Positions 14,822 to 22,756 of a stretch of DNA of 25,361 nucleotides are shown piece by piece (the stretch's first letter is position 1; every line of letters begins with the position of its first letter). Under the pieces are notes generated by a model. That model made no database searches. It saw nothing but the letters and a program-made list of their open reading frames with translations, and was not told the DNA's origin. Made by a program: the position numbers and the translations under genes. Source of the DNA: JBLHGU01 sp047615875 (lineage in GTDB: Bacteria; Pseudomonadota; Gammaproteobacteria; Arenicellales; CAJQKF01); contig JBLHGU010000060.1 in the NCBI GenBank assembly GCA_047615875.1, positions 1-25,361 on the forward strand, read 5' to 3'.

Positions 14822-15586
14822 ATGTCAGTTTCTACCATAAAAACTACTACTGTAGATCAAACTTATCAACAGCAACGCGACGAATTGGCAGCAGCGTTTC
14901 GTTGGGCGGTCCGACTCAATATGCATGAGGCCGTCGCCAACCATTTTAGTGTGGCAGTAAATGACGATGGTAGCCAGTTTTTGATGAATCCTAACCAACG
15001 TCATTTCTCGTTGATTCGCTCCAGTGATTTGTTGCTACTGGATAGCAACAACCAGGACACTATGCGTCAGGATAATGCGCCAGACCCTACCGCCTGGTTT
15101 TTGCATGGTGCATTGCATCGTCATTGTCCTCATGCGCGTTGCGCGCTGCATGTGCACTCGGTCTACTCCACCGTGTTAGCCTGTCTGGAAGATAGTCATC
15201 TATTGCCTATCGATCAGAATACAGCGATGTTTTATAACAGGTACGTAATTGATAAGGAGTTTGCCGGCCTGGCTTTTGAGTTGGAAGGCGAGCGCTGTGC
15301 CAAATTATTTATAGATCCCGATGTGAAAGTAATGATTATGGGCAACCATGGCTTGATGGTAATTGGTAGTAGCGTCGCCGACGCATTTAATCAGCTGTAT
15401 TATTTTGAGCGTGCCGCGGAAACTTATGTAAAAGCGTTATGGACCAACAAACCGTTAAAGGTATTGCCACACGAGGTGGCGATGAAAACTGCTCGTCAGC
15501 TATCCCATTACCCCGGGCAGGTGGAACGACATTTTGCCGATATTATGGAAATTCTGGACAACGAAGAACCTTCTTATCGAGATTGA
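14822..15586 (+). CDS. Class II aldolase/adducin-domain protein
   Basis: A 254-residue protein of the class II aldolase/adducin N-terminal family. The metal-binding histidines are His110 and His112 in CALHVHSVYST and His176 in MGNHGLMV. The catalytic Glu that L-fuculose-phosphate aldolase has in its PSSEWRFH segment is replaced: here the segment reads DPTAWFLHGALHR with Ala91. This places it in the large non-aldolase branch of the family, whose activities are mostly unknown, so I give no reaction. It ends 1 bp before the convergent stop of the carboxylase alpha-subunit gene. An overlapping frame at 14737-14928 is discounted because this frame carries the conserved domain. The 170-bp region upstream is shared with hslO. 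Confidence 0.8.
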   Translation: MSVSTIKTTTVDQTYQQQRDELAAAFRWAVRLNMHEAVANHFSVAVNDDGSQFLMNPNQRHFSLIRSSDLLLLDSNNQDTMRQDNAPDPTAWFLHGALHRHCPHARCALHVHSVYSTVLACLEDSHLLPIDQNTAMFYNRYVIDKEFAGLAFELEGERCAKLFIDPDVKVMIMGNHGLMVIGSSVADAFNQLYYFERAAETYVKALWTNKPLKVLPHEVAMKTARQLSHYPGQVERHFADIMEILDNEEPSYRD

Positions 15587-15587
15587 A

Positions 15588-17570
15588 TTAATCGGCATCA
15601 GTGACCAGGGAGATTAAAACTGAACCTTCGGCCACCTGATCACCGCTAGCGAATGCCACTAGTTCTATCTCGCCGTCCCGAGGTGCCAATAGTGATTGCT
15701 CCATTTTCATGGCTTCCATCACGCCAAGCACATCGCCTTTCTTTACCTTGTTTCCTGGGCTAACGCGGATTTCAATAATCTGACCTGGCATCGGCGCGCG
15801 GATAACATCTTCGCCACTGCTTTCGGAATCATCACCGCCAAGCTGATCGACAGATCGGTAAACCAGGTTTTTACCCTGTTGAAAAATCCAGATCTCCTGT
15901 GCATTGAAATGATAATTTGCATGGAAAATCTGCTTGTTGATTTCAATTCGAACTTCCTGATCGTTAAGTTTTAGCAGGCTTAGTTGAAATTGCTGGTTAT
16001 GCATAACCAGTACATAGTCGTTACTCCCAGCCGACTCCAGTATGGCTTCAATCTGACGATCAGATTCAGCTAATTGGATGTATTGTCTGGCATTGCCAAA
16101 TTGTCGCCAACCTTTGAGATTAGCCCAGGGATCGTCCGCAGTTTCATTGTTGATGAGATTGGCGGCAAGAATACAGGCAATAACATCGGATTCAATTGCG
16201 GCTGACTCTTCGCACAATTCAATCATATTGCGCTCGATGAGCGCAGTGTCAACATTGCCACTGACAAAGTCAACCTGATTACTCAAACGTTCCAGAAATC
16301 CGATATTGGTCGTGCAACCTGCTATCTGGCAGTGGCGCAGCGCGTTGGAAAGAAGACTCAGAGCTGTTTCTCGATCCTTCCCGTGCACAATCAACTTGGC
16401 AATCATAGGGTCGTAAAAAGGCGTAATGGTATCCCCGCTTCGAACGCCTGTATCAAGTCTGGCCAGGTGTTCGGGCATTTGCAAGTGGGTAAGGGTTCCG
16501 GTTGAGGGTAAGAATCCCCGCGCGGCATCTTCGGCGTATATGCGCGCCTCGAAGGCGTGACCGTTTATGGTCAGCTGTTGCTGGTTCAGCGGTAAGTCCT
16601 GTCCATTAGCAACCAGCAGCTGCCATTCAACCAGGTCCTGGCCAACAATCGCTTCTGTGACCGGGTGCTCAACTTGTAGCCGGGTATTCATTTCCATGAA
16701 ATAGAAGGATTCGGGCTTCAATCCATTGGTTGCATCAACAATAAATTCAACGGTGCCCGCACCACTGTAATTTACGGCTTTAGCAGCACAAACTGCGGCT
16801 TCACCCATGGCCTGTCGCATGGTATCGTTCATGCCCGGTGCCGGTGCTTCCTCAATGACCTTCTGATGGCGTCGTTGAAGCGAGCAATCACGCTCAAACA
16901 GATAAACCATGTTGCCATGATCATCGCCAAAAACCTGTATTTCGATATGACGTGGCGAAGAAACAAATTTCTCCACCAGAACACTGTCATCAGAAAAACT
17001 CGAAAGAGATTCCCGCCGGGCACTTTGTAAGGCTTCAAAAAAATCACCGGGCTGCTCAACTTTACGCATACCCTTGCCGCCGCCGCCAGCGCGGGCTTTT
17101 ATTAATACCGGATAGCCGATGGCTTGTGCCTGCTCGGCGAGAAAATTATCGTCCTGATTGCTGCCATGATAACCAGGCACCACAGGAACGCCGGCTTCGA
17201 CCATCAGTCGTTTAGCCGCATCTTTAAGGCCCATGGCACGAATTGCATCAGCCGAAGGGCCGATGAATCGAATGCCTGCTTCGTCGCATGCGCTGACAAA
17301 ATCAGGATTCTCCGATAAAAATCCATAACCAGGGTGGATAGCCTGCGCGCCGGTTAATCTGGCAGCATCCAGGATCGCATCTGCATTGAGATAACTTTTG
17401 CTCGCCGGAGCCGGGCCTATATAGCAGGCTTCATCAGCCAGTTCGACATGCAGGGCATTTCGATCGGCGTCGGAATACACCGCCACGGTTTTAATACCAA
17501 GCCGGTGTGCGGTTTGAATAACTCGACAGGCGATTTCGCCACGATTGGCGATAAGAATTTTGGTAAACAT
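15588..17570 (-). CDS. mccA: Methylcrotonyl-CoA carboxylase alpha subunit (biotin carboxylase plus biotin carrier)
   Basis: A 660-residue subunit that carboxylates biotin with ATP and bicarbonate. The biotin carboxylase domain (1-450) shows KILIANRGEIACRVI, IHPGYGFLSEN, the glycine-rich ATP loop KARAGGGGKGMRKV, RDCSLQRRHQKVIEEAPAP and MNTRLQVEHPVTE. The biotin carrier at the C-terminus has VMEAMKMEQSL with biotinylated Lys622. With the beta subunit it converts 3-methylcrotonyl-CoA to 3-methylglutaconyl-CoA in leucine and isovalerate breakdown. It begins 8 bp after the beta-subunit stop, as expected for one transcript. Acetyl-, propionyl- and geranyl-CoA carboxylases share the architecture; the partner's sequence favours methylcrotonyl-CoA. 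No other liu genes are adjacent. Confidence 0.9.
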   Translation of the reverse strand: MFTKILIANRGEIACRVIQTAHRLGIKTVAVYSDADRNALHVELADEACYIGPAPASKSYLNADAILDAARLTGAQAIHPGYGFLSENPDFVSACDEAGIRFIGPSADAIRAMGLKDAAKRLMVEAGVPVVPGYHGSNQDDNFLAEQAQAIGYPVLIKARAGGGGKGMRKVEQPGDFFEALQSARRESLSSFSDDSVLVEKFVSSPRHIEIQVFGDDHGNMVYLFERDCSLQRRHQKVIEEAPAPGMNDTMRQAMGEAAVCAAKAVNYSGAGTVEFIVDATNGLKPESFYFMEMNTRLQVEHPVTEAIVGQDLVEWQLLVANGQDLPLNQQQLTINGHAFEARIYAEDAARGFLPSTGTLTHLQMPEHLARLDTGVRSGDTITPFYDPMIAKLIVHGKDRETALSLLSNALRHCQIAGCTTNIGFLERLSNQVDFVSGNVDTALIERNMIELCEESAAIESDVIACILAANLINNETADDPWANLKGWRQFGNARQYIQLAESDRQIEAILESAGSNDYVLVMHNQQFQLSLLKLNDQEVRIEINKQIFHANYHFNAQEIWIFQQGKNLVYRSVDQLGGDDSESSGEDVIRAPMPGQIIEIRVSPGNKVKKGDVLGVMEAMKMEQSLLAPRDGEIELVAFASGDQVAEGSVLISLVTDAD

Positions 17571-17578
17571 AATTACAA

Positions 17579-19186
17579 CTACATACGAAACACGCCGAAA
17601 CGTGTTTGTTCTATTGGCGCATTTAGACTGACAGAAAGTGACAGGCCAAGTACATCCCGGCTTTTGGCTGGATCAACGATGCCATCGTCCCAGAGTCGGG
17701 CAGATGCGAACAATGGATGCCCCTGGTGCTCAAATTGATCAATAATGGGCTGCTTGAATGCACTCTCTTCAATGTCGGACCAACTGCCGCCTTTGCGTTC
17801 AATACCATCACGCCGCACTGTTGCAAGCACCCCGGCCGCCTGTTCTCCGCCCATGACGGAAATCCGGCTATTCGGCCAGCTCCATAAAAACCTGGGACTA
17901 TAGGCTCGCCCGCACATGCCATAATTACCTGCGCCAAAGCTGCCGCCAATAATCATTGTGTGCTTGGGCACCTGTGCTGTCGCTACAGCAGTGACCAGTT
18001 TCGCACCATCTTTGGCGATGCCACTGGATTCATATTTTTGTCCAACCATAAAGCCGGTAATGTTCTGCAAAAACAACAGGGGAATATTGCGTTGGCAACA
18101 CAGTTCAATGAAATGCGCGCCTTTTAAAGCGGACTCTGAGAACAGCACCCCATTGTTGGCAATGATGCCCACGGGTACCCCATGAATATGCGCAAATCCA
18201 CAGACCAATGTGGTGCCATAGCGCGCTTTAAATTCGTCCAGCCGGGAGTCATCTACCAGTCGGGCAATCACCTCACGTACATCGTAGGGGATGCGTACAT
18301 CAGCAGGGATAATTCCGGCAATCTCTTCCGGATCGTAACGCGGCGGACAGCTGGCAATAGTCTGCACCTGTTGTGGTTTGCTACGATTGAGACGTGAAAT
18401 TGCCTGTCGAGCCAGGGCAAGTGCATGGGCATCGCTATGGGCGAAATGATCTGCAACGCCTGATAGTCGCGTGTGAACATCGGCGCCGCCAAGATCCTCG
18501 GCACTGACTATCTCGCCAGTGGCAGCTTTTACCAGAGGAGGGCCACCCAGAAATATTGTGCCTTGTTGTTTTACGATAATCGACTCATCAGACATCGCAG
18601 GAACATAAGCACCGCCTGCTGTACAGGAACCCATAACCACAGCAATCTGTGCGATGCCCTGAGCCGACATGTTGGCCTGATTGAAAAATATCCGACCAAA
18701 ATGTTCGCGATCGGGAAATACATCATCTTGATTGGGCAGATTTGCGCCGCCTGAATCAACTAGATAAACACAGGGCAGGTGGTTGGCAGCAGCAATTTCT
18801 TGGGCGCGAAGATGTTTCTTCACAGTCATAGGGAAATAGGTACCACCTTTAACCGTGGCATCGTTGCAAACTATCATGCATTCCTGGCCTTCAATCCTAC
18901 CGACGCCAGTAACGATTCCTGCGCCGGGAGCGGCATTTTCGTACATGTCGTGTGCGGCAAATAGGCCGGTTTCAAGAAAAGGCGACGCAGGGTCGATCAA
19001 ACGCTCTATCCGTTCTCGTGGCAAAAGCTTGCCGCGGGACAGATGACGTTCTCTGGCCGCATCACCACCACCCTCCATGGCACGACTAGCAGCCTGATTG
19101 ACCGTGTCTAGAGCATCCTGCATGGCTGCCTGGTTGCTTTTGAAAATCTCAGCGCGAGTCGAAAGTGTGGATTGAATTACAGACAT
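17579..19186 (-). CDS. mccB: Methylcrotonyl-CoA carboxylase beta subunit (carboxyltransferase)
   Basis: A 535-residue carboxyltransferase. Diagnostic blocks are RERIERLIDPASPFLE, DATVKGGTYFPMTVKKHLRAQEIA, the acyl-CoA/oxyanion loop GSCTAGGAYVPAMSDE, GGADVHTRLSGVADH, and the C-terminal half motif GGSFGAGNYGMCGRAYSPRF followed by MGGEQAAGVL. These match methylcrotonyl-CoA carboxylase beta subunits rather than propionyl- or acetyl-CoA carboxylase. Geranyl-CoA carboxylase is the closest alternative and is not excluded by eye. The start at MSVIQSTLSTRAEIF (19186) has no clear Shine-Dalgarno, but the alignment to homologues begins there. The gene lies 27 bp after the Cys-rich secreted protein gene and 8 bp before mccA. 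Confidence 0.9.
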   Translation of the reverse strand: MSVIQSTLSTRAEIFKSNQAAMQDALDTVNQAASRAMEGGGDAARERHLSRGKLLPRERIERLIDPASPFLETGLFAAHDMYENAAPGAGIVTGVGRIEGQECMIVCNDATVKGGTYFPMTVKKHLRAQEIAAANHLPCVYLVDSGGANLPNQDDVFPDREHFGRIFFNQANMSAQGIAQIAVVMGSCTAGGAYVPAMSDESIIVKQQGTIFLGGPPLVKAATGEIVSAEDLGGADVHTRLSGVADHFAHSDAHALALARQAISRLNRSKPQQVQTIASCPPRYDPEEIAGIIPADVRIPYDVREVIARLVDDSRLDEFKARYGTTLVCGFAHIHGVPVGIIANNGVLFSESALKGAHFIELCCQRNIPLLFLQNITGFMVGQKYESSGIAKDGAKLVTAVATAQVPKHTMIIGGSFGAGNYGMCGRAYSPRFLWSWPNSRISVMGGEQAAGVLATVRRDGIERKGGSWSDIEESAFKQPIIDQFEHQGHPLFASARLWDDGIVDPAKSRDVLGLSLSVSLNAPIEQTRFGVFRM

Positions 19187-19213
19187 CTAACAGAGTTCGT
19201 GGGAGTTAAATAT

Positions 19214-19909
19214 TTACCAGGACCAGCCTTCACAACGGCCCTTGCAATTGGAGTTTCGTCGGTTTGTGTCGCAAAAACCGGTTGGTCTACGGGAATTGTC
19301 GAAACGCAGAGCACTGCACTTTTGCCATTGGCCACGATAAAACACAAAGTTTCCATCCCAGGTGCCATTGCGGGGTTGGCTGCCACTGCTGGGTTGATTG
19401 TAGTTGTTATTCTGATCATTACTATAGTCGTTGCCATAGTCATTGTTGTAATTATTGTTGTAATTATTGTTGTTGTCTTCGCTATAGTCGCTATCTCGCT
19501 TGCTTTGGCACTTGCCACTGCAATTGGGATTTGATCGCCCATTGTTACAATACCTTATGGGGTGTCTTTTCTTGTTGAAACGCAGCGTTGAACAATGCCT
19601 CCAGTCGCCCTTGTAAAAGACATAGTCACCATTCCAGCTGCCTTTTTTAGGATTGGCCGGTTGAGACTGATTGTTGCCGCAGGAAACTCCGCTTGAGCAA
19701 GTACGAACCCAGCCGCCTTTGCGATCATCACACAGCATGGCAACGTTATCATTTGCTCGGCAAATAGCCTGATTAGAATCCAGGCCCAGACTACGACAGG
19801 ATTGCCCGGTATTTTGATAGGCAACGCCATCACATTCATTTGCGGCATGGGCCGCTGGTAGTAACAGGTTGCAGCTAAGTATAACTAACAGAATTATTGC
19901 TTTGGTCAT
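19214..19909 (-). CDS. Secreted cysteine-rich protein with duplicated domain and Asn/Tyr-rich linker, unrecognised
   Basis: A 231-residue protein I do not recognise. The signal peptide is clear (hydrophobic IILLVILSCNLLLPAAHA, cleavage near residue 22). The mature chain has 14 cysteines: six in an N-terminal part (23-80) and four in each copy of a repeat. Copies at about 88-137 and 179-227 share (K/N)G(S/T)W-G-(Y/F)VFY(K/R)G-W--CS-LRF and the spacing C-x14-C-x8-C-x3-C. The two are joined by a linker (141-172) of almost only Asn, Asp and Tyr. The even cysteine count and constant spacing suggest disulfide-bonded modules acting outside the cytoplasm. AAGGG lies about nine bases before the ATG. 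It lies 27 bp upstream of mccB on the same strand, though a functional link is doubtful. Confidence 0.75.
   Translation of the reverse strand: MTKAIILLVILSCNLLLPAAHAANECDGVAYQNTGQSCRSLGLDSNQAICRANDNVAMLCDDRKGGWVRTCSSGVSCGNNQSQPANPKKGSWNGDYVFYKGDWRHCSTLRFNKKRHPIRYCNNGRSNPNCSGKCQSKRDSDYSEDNNNNYNNNYNNDYGNDYSNDQNNNYNQPSSGSQPRNGTWDGNFVFYRGQWQKCSALRFDNSRRPTGFCDTNRRNSNCKGRCEGWSW
19394..19489 (-). repeat. Low-complexity AAC/AAT/TAC codon repeat
   Basis: This stretch encodes residues 141-172 of the Cys-rich protein and is built from Asn, Asp and Tyr codons in an irregular near-repeat (blocks such as NNNYNND and NDYSNDQ). The opposite strand reads as repeated TTG/TTA/ATT, giving a false hydrophobic frame. 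Such sequence can expand or contract by slippage. Confidence 0.7.
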
Positions 19910-20084
19910 TAGGAGGGTTCCCTTAATATTCAGTCCAGGAGCATGCAGTAACTATACCTAACCAAACATGAACCGCAAGTAATCTTCAACAAATCGAATG
20001 ATGAGTAAATGCGCGCCGAATGCCAGATGATTGGGAATGCCAATTCGCTTATTACTACAATAGCAATAACTACCAGGGGGCAGC

Positions 20085-20115
20085 ATTGCTACAATGTTGT
20101 CTGTAGCAATATAGC
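20085..20115 (+). promoter_or_regulatory. Promoter candidate containing a perfect inverted repeat
   Basis: ATTGCTACA (20085-20093) and TGTAGCAAT (20102-20110) are perfect 9-bp arms with an 8-base spacer. They coincide with a possible promoter for the phosphoesterase gene: TTGCTA (20086-20091), 18 bases, then TATAGC (20110-20115). A partial copy, CTACAATAGCAATA, lies about 30 bases upstream. The repeat could be a repressor site or a leader hairpin. Confidence 0.4.
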
Positions 20116-20131
20116 GAGATTTATTCAGCAA

Positions 20132-21181
20132 ATGAATTGGTTCAGGGTGATCATGCCCATTGCCTTATTGGCAACCTTTATCTATCCGCCACTTCGACTG
20201 GCAGACTGGCTAATGACTGGATTTGTTCCACCAATCTGGTTGTGGTTGGTTAGTTGGGGTTTAGTTGTCGTATTAATGAGGTCTGCGTTTCGGGACGAGA
20301 ATAACTGGCTACGCGCTGTTTTTGTGCAATGGCTAGGCATAGGTTTTATTCTTTTTGTGATTATGCTGGTAGCCGAACTAATTCTCCTGCTGACTCAGTT
20401 CGAACCGGCCTGGCTGGCGAAAATGGTTATTTTGACCGCATTTGTAACCTGCCTGATTGGAGTGATATTTTCTAACCATATCAGAATTCGAAACGTGGAG
20501 ATTAAATCTCCCCTTCTGGATAAACCAATTCGACTAGTACAGATCAGTGATGTGCACATAGGTTCGCGTTCGGTTAAATTTCTTTCCATCATAGTTGATA
20601 AAATCAACGCAATAAAACCGGATTTTGTGGTAATTACCGGCGACCTGGTAGATGCCAGTAGTGTTGATAGAGCAGCCCTCTCGGCCCTGGCGTCACTGGA
20701 TTGCCGATGTTTCTTTGCTATAGGCAATCACGACCGTTGGGTTGATCTGGATCGATTGCTAGCCGATGTTGAAAGTCATCGTGTTGAGGTTTTGCGTAAT
20801 CGCCATACCAGTGTAATGGGTATCGAAATAATTGGCATCGACGATGCTGATGATCCCGGTCAGGTAGCGAAACATCTTCCTGGCATTCCCTTTGATGCTA
20901 GTAAATTTTGTCTTTTGCTCTATCACCGCCCACTTGGCTGGGAAGATGCCATTGAACACAACATCGATCTGAAACTGTCTGGCCACACGCACAATGGACA
21001 AATATTCCCTTTCAACCTTCTAGTGCGGCAAATGTTTCCGAGAATTCAGGGTTTATATCAAAAAGGGCAACATTCGCTGTATGTGTCGCCTGGCACCGGT
21101 ACCTGGGGTCCTACTATGCGCATTGGCTCGATAAATGAGATTACCTGTTTTGATCTCAGTAATCCTTCAGCGGGAGAGTAG
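20132..21181 (+). CDS. Membrane-anchored metallophosphoesterase
   Basis: About 349 residues starting MNWFRVIMPIALLATF. The N-terminal 115 residues hold four likely membrane segments. The rest is a calcineurin-like phosphoesterase domain with every metal-binding motif: ISDVHIGS (Asp140, His142), TGDLVD (Asp171), GNHD (Asn199, His200), LYHRP and SGHTHNGQ. Proteins of this layout (YkuE/YaeI-like) include lipid-linked phosphodiesterases; the substrate here is unknown. The frame extends upstream to 20009, but those residues cross the inverted repeat and promoter candidate and resemble nothing, so the ATG at 20132 is chosen, though its ribosome binding site is weak. Its 3' end overlaps the convergent MATE gene by 26 bp. 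Confidence 0.8.
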   Translation: MNWFRVIMPIALLATFIYPPLRLADWLMTGFVPPIWLWLVSWGLVVVLMRSAFRDENNWLRAVFVQWLGIGFILFVIMLVAELILLLTQFEPAWLAKMVILTAFVTCLIGVIFSNHIRIRNVEIKSPLLDKPIRLVQISDVHIGSRSVKFLSIIVDKINAIKPDFVVITGDLVDASSVDRAALSALASLDCRCFFAIGNHDRWVDLDRLLADVESHRVEVLRNRHTSVMGIEIIGIDDADDPGQVAKHLPGIPFDASKFCLLLYHRPLGWEDAIEHNIDLKLSGHTHNGQIFPFNLLVRQMFPRIQGLYQKGQHSLYVSPGTGTWGPTMRIGSINEITCFDLSNPSAGE

Positions 21182-22487
21182 TCTGGCGCATTAGTCTGGG
21201 CATATAGACAGCCAGAGTAACTGCTCGTAAAACCATAAAAATCATAAGGCTTGCCCATAGCCCATGGTTTTGCCAAACAGGGGTTAATAAAATGGCGACG
21301 GCGAAGTAAACAAATGTCGAAATCAACATAGCATTTCTCATTTCGGCGCTTCTGCTGGTACCGATAAAAATGCCGTCCAGCTGATAACTCCATACAGATA
21401 GGAGTGGTGCCAACACGACCCAGCCAAGATACTCTCCAGCTAAGAGTTGAACCGCGGAAATATTGGAAAACAGGCTGATTATCTGATTACCAAACAGCAG
21501 GAAAATTACCGTACCAACCACAGCTCCTAACACCGACCAGATCGTAGTGATTTTAATAGCCTGTAAAAGCTCTACACGACTGCGACGACCGAATGCATGA
21601 CCTGCCAGTGCCTCGACAGCATGAGCGAATCCATCCAGCAGATAGGCCAGTGTTGTCATTAAGTGCATTAACACAGTATTAGCAGCCAGCGTTAACTCGC
21701 CCATTTTTGCACTTTCAGCGGTAAACCAGGAAAAACTAAAAATGAGACACAAGGTGCGGATAAATAAATTGAAGTTTGTTTTCAGTAACACCGACATGCC
21801 GGACCATTGGCAGGCCTCCTTAATATGTTTTAGAGCAGACTTTATCTCCTGACGAAACATTACAATACCGACTATGGCGGCGGCATATTCGGCAATCAGT
21901 GTTGCCCAGGCAACTCCGGCAACGCCCCACTTAAGCCAGGGCACAAAAAGGAGGTCGAGTCCGATATTGGTGACATTGAGTATGAGCGCCAGAACCAATA
22001 CACCACCGGTTCGCTGTTGACCAATTAAAACACCACTTAAAACATAAACGAGCAGAGTTGCAGGTGCGCTCCAAACACGGATCTCAAAGTAACTGGCAGT
22101 CAGTTCTTCTACCCTTAAACTGCTTTGCAGCACATGCAATGACAAATTCAGAACGAGCGGGTGTAGCATTATCACCAGACAGCCGATAACACTTGCCAGT
22201 ATCAGTCCACGCAACAGAATAAGTTGATAACTTTTTACATCGCCACTACCGTAATACTGTGCAACAAAACCTGTTGTGCCCATACGCAGGAAACCGAATC
22301 CCCAGTATAGAAAACTGAAAATCAATGCGCCCAGAGCCACTGCGCCCATATGATGCGCTTCAGGCAGATGGCCAACAACAGCGGTATCTATTGCCCCAAC
22401 CAGCGGCACGGAACTGTTCGCCAGAATTATTGGTCCAGCTAATCGCCACACCTGCCGGTGGCTAGTTGAATTGTTTTTAGTGGACAT
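21156..22487 (-). CDS. MATE-family efflux transporter, DinF-like
   Basis: A 443-residue inner-membrane exporter with about 12 hydrophobic segments. The N-terminus VWRLAGPIILANSSVPLVGAIDTAVVGHL carries the MATE signature (AxPxxx-N-s-PL---D---vG), followed by LGALIFSFLYWGFGFLRMGTTGFVAQ, typical of the DinF branch, and in the middle LNVTNIGLDLLFVP. MATE proteins export cationic or other small compounds using sodium or proton gradients; the substrate is not predictable here. The start ATG at 22487 begins MSTKNNSTSHRQVWRLA. It is divergent from the ABC exporter across 269 bp, and its end overlaps the phosphoesterase gene by 26 bp on the opposite strand. Confidence 0.9.
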   Translation of the reverse strand: MSTKNNSTSHRQVWRLAGPIILANSSVPLVGAIDTAVVGHLPEAHHMGAVALGALIFSFLYWGFGFLRMGTTGFVAQYYGSGDVKSYQLILLRGLILASVIGCLVIMLHPLVLNLSLHVLQSSLRVEELTASYFEIRVWSAPATLLVYVLSGVLIGQQRTGGVLVLALILNVTNIGLDLLFVPWLKWGVAGVAWATLIAEYAAAIVGIVMFRQEIKSALKHIKEACQWSGMSVLLKTNFNLFIRTLCLIFSFSWFTAESAKMGELTLAANTVLMHLMTTLAYLLDGFAHAVEALAGHAFGRRSRVELLQAIKITTIWSVLGAVVGTVIFLLFGNQIISLFSNISAVQLLAGEYLGWVVLAPLLSVWSYQLDGIFIGTSRSAEMRNAMLISTFVYFAVAILLTPVWQNHGLWASLMIFMVLRAVTLAVYMPRLMRQTTLPLKDY

Positions 22488-22682
22488 AAGTGGTTTTGGA
22501 GGGAAACGACAATTGTTGTAAGCCTGTATGGATTAAGCAAGATATTTTATAAAGTTAGATTGATTTTCTCGCTACTTAGGACCCGTTTGTTTCAGTTGAT
22601 CAATGAATAATATTCTTATGGGGACATTCTAGCGGAGATTGCGAGAATCCAGACTGTTCGGAAATTTCAAATATTAATGAGA

Positions 22683-22720
22683 TATCCTGCAGTGGGCTAT
22701 AATTAGCCCACTGCAGGATA
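22683..22720. repeat. Perfect 17-bp-arm inverted repeat upstream of the ABC exporter
   Basis: TATCCTGCAGTGGGCTA and its exact complement TAGCCCACTGCAGGATA flank the 4-base centre TAAT. The centre creates TATAAT (22698-22703), a consensus -10 box, though no good -35 is visible 16-18 bases upstream. The repeat lies 36 bases before the ABC gene start and 195 bases from the MATE start. Candidate roles are an operator over a -10 box, a leader hairpin, or a terminator; on the plus strand ATTATTCTT rather than a T-run follows. The remainder of the 22488-22756 gap shows no gene. Confidence 0.75.
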
Positions 22721-22756
22721 ATTATTCTTGCTTCAACTACCTCGCTGACTACTATT

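Noticed and set aside
14737..14928. Plus-strand frame of 63 codons before the class II aldolase
   Set aside because: It overlaps the conserved start of the aldolase-fold gene in another frame, has no recognisable product and begins in promoter-like sequence.
19172..19534. Plus-strand frame rich in Val/Ile that looks like a membrane protein
   Set aside because: It is the reverse strand of the Asn/Asp/Tyr codon repeat of the Cys-rich protein. AAC/AAT codons read backwards give Val/Ile. It has no ribosome binding site and overlaps a real signal-peptide gene.
20009..20131. Longer N-terminus for the metallophosphoesterase
   Set aside because: The extra 41 residues cross the inverted repeat and promoter candidate and resemble no domain, and the membrane segments begin after Met at 20132.
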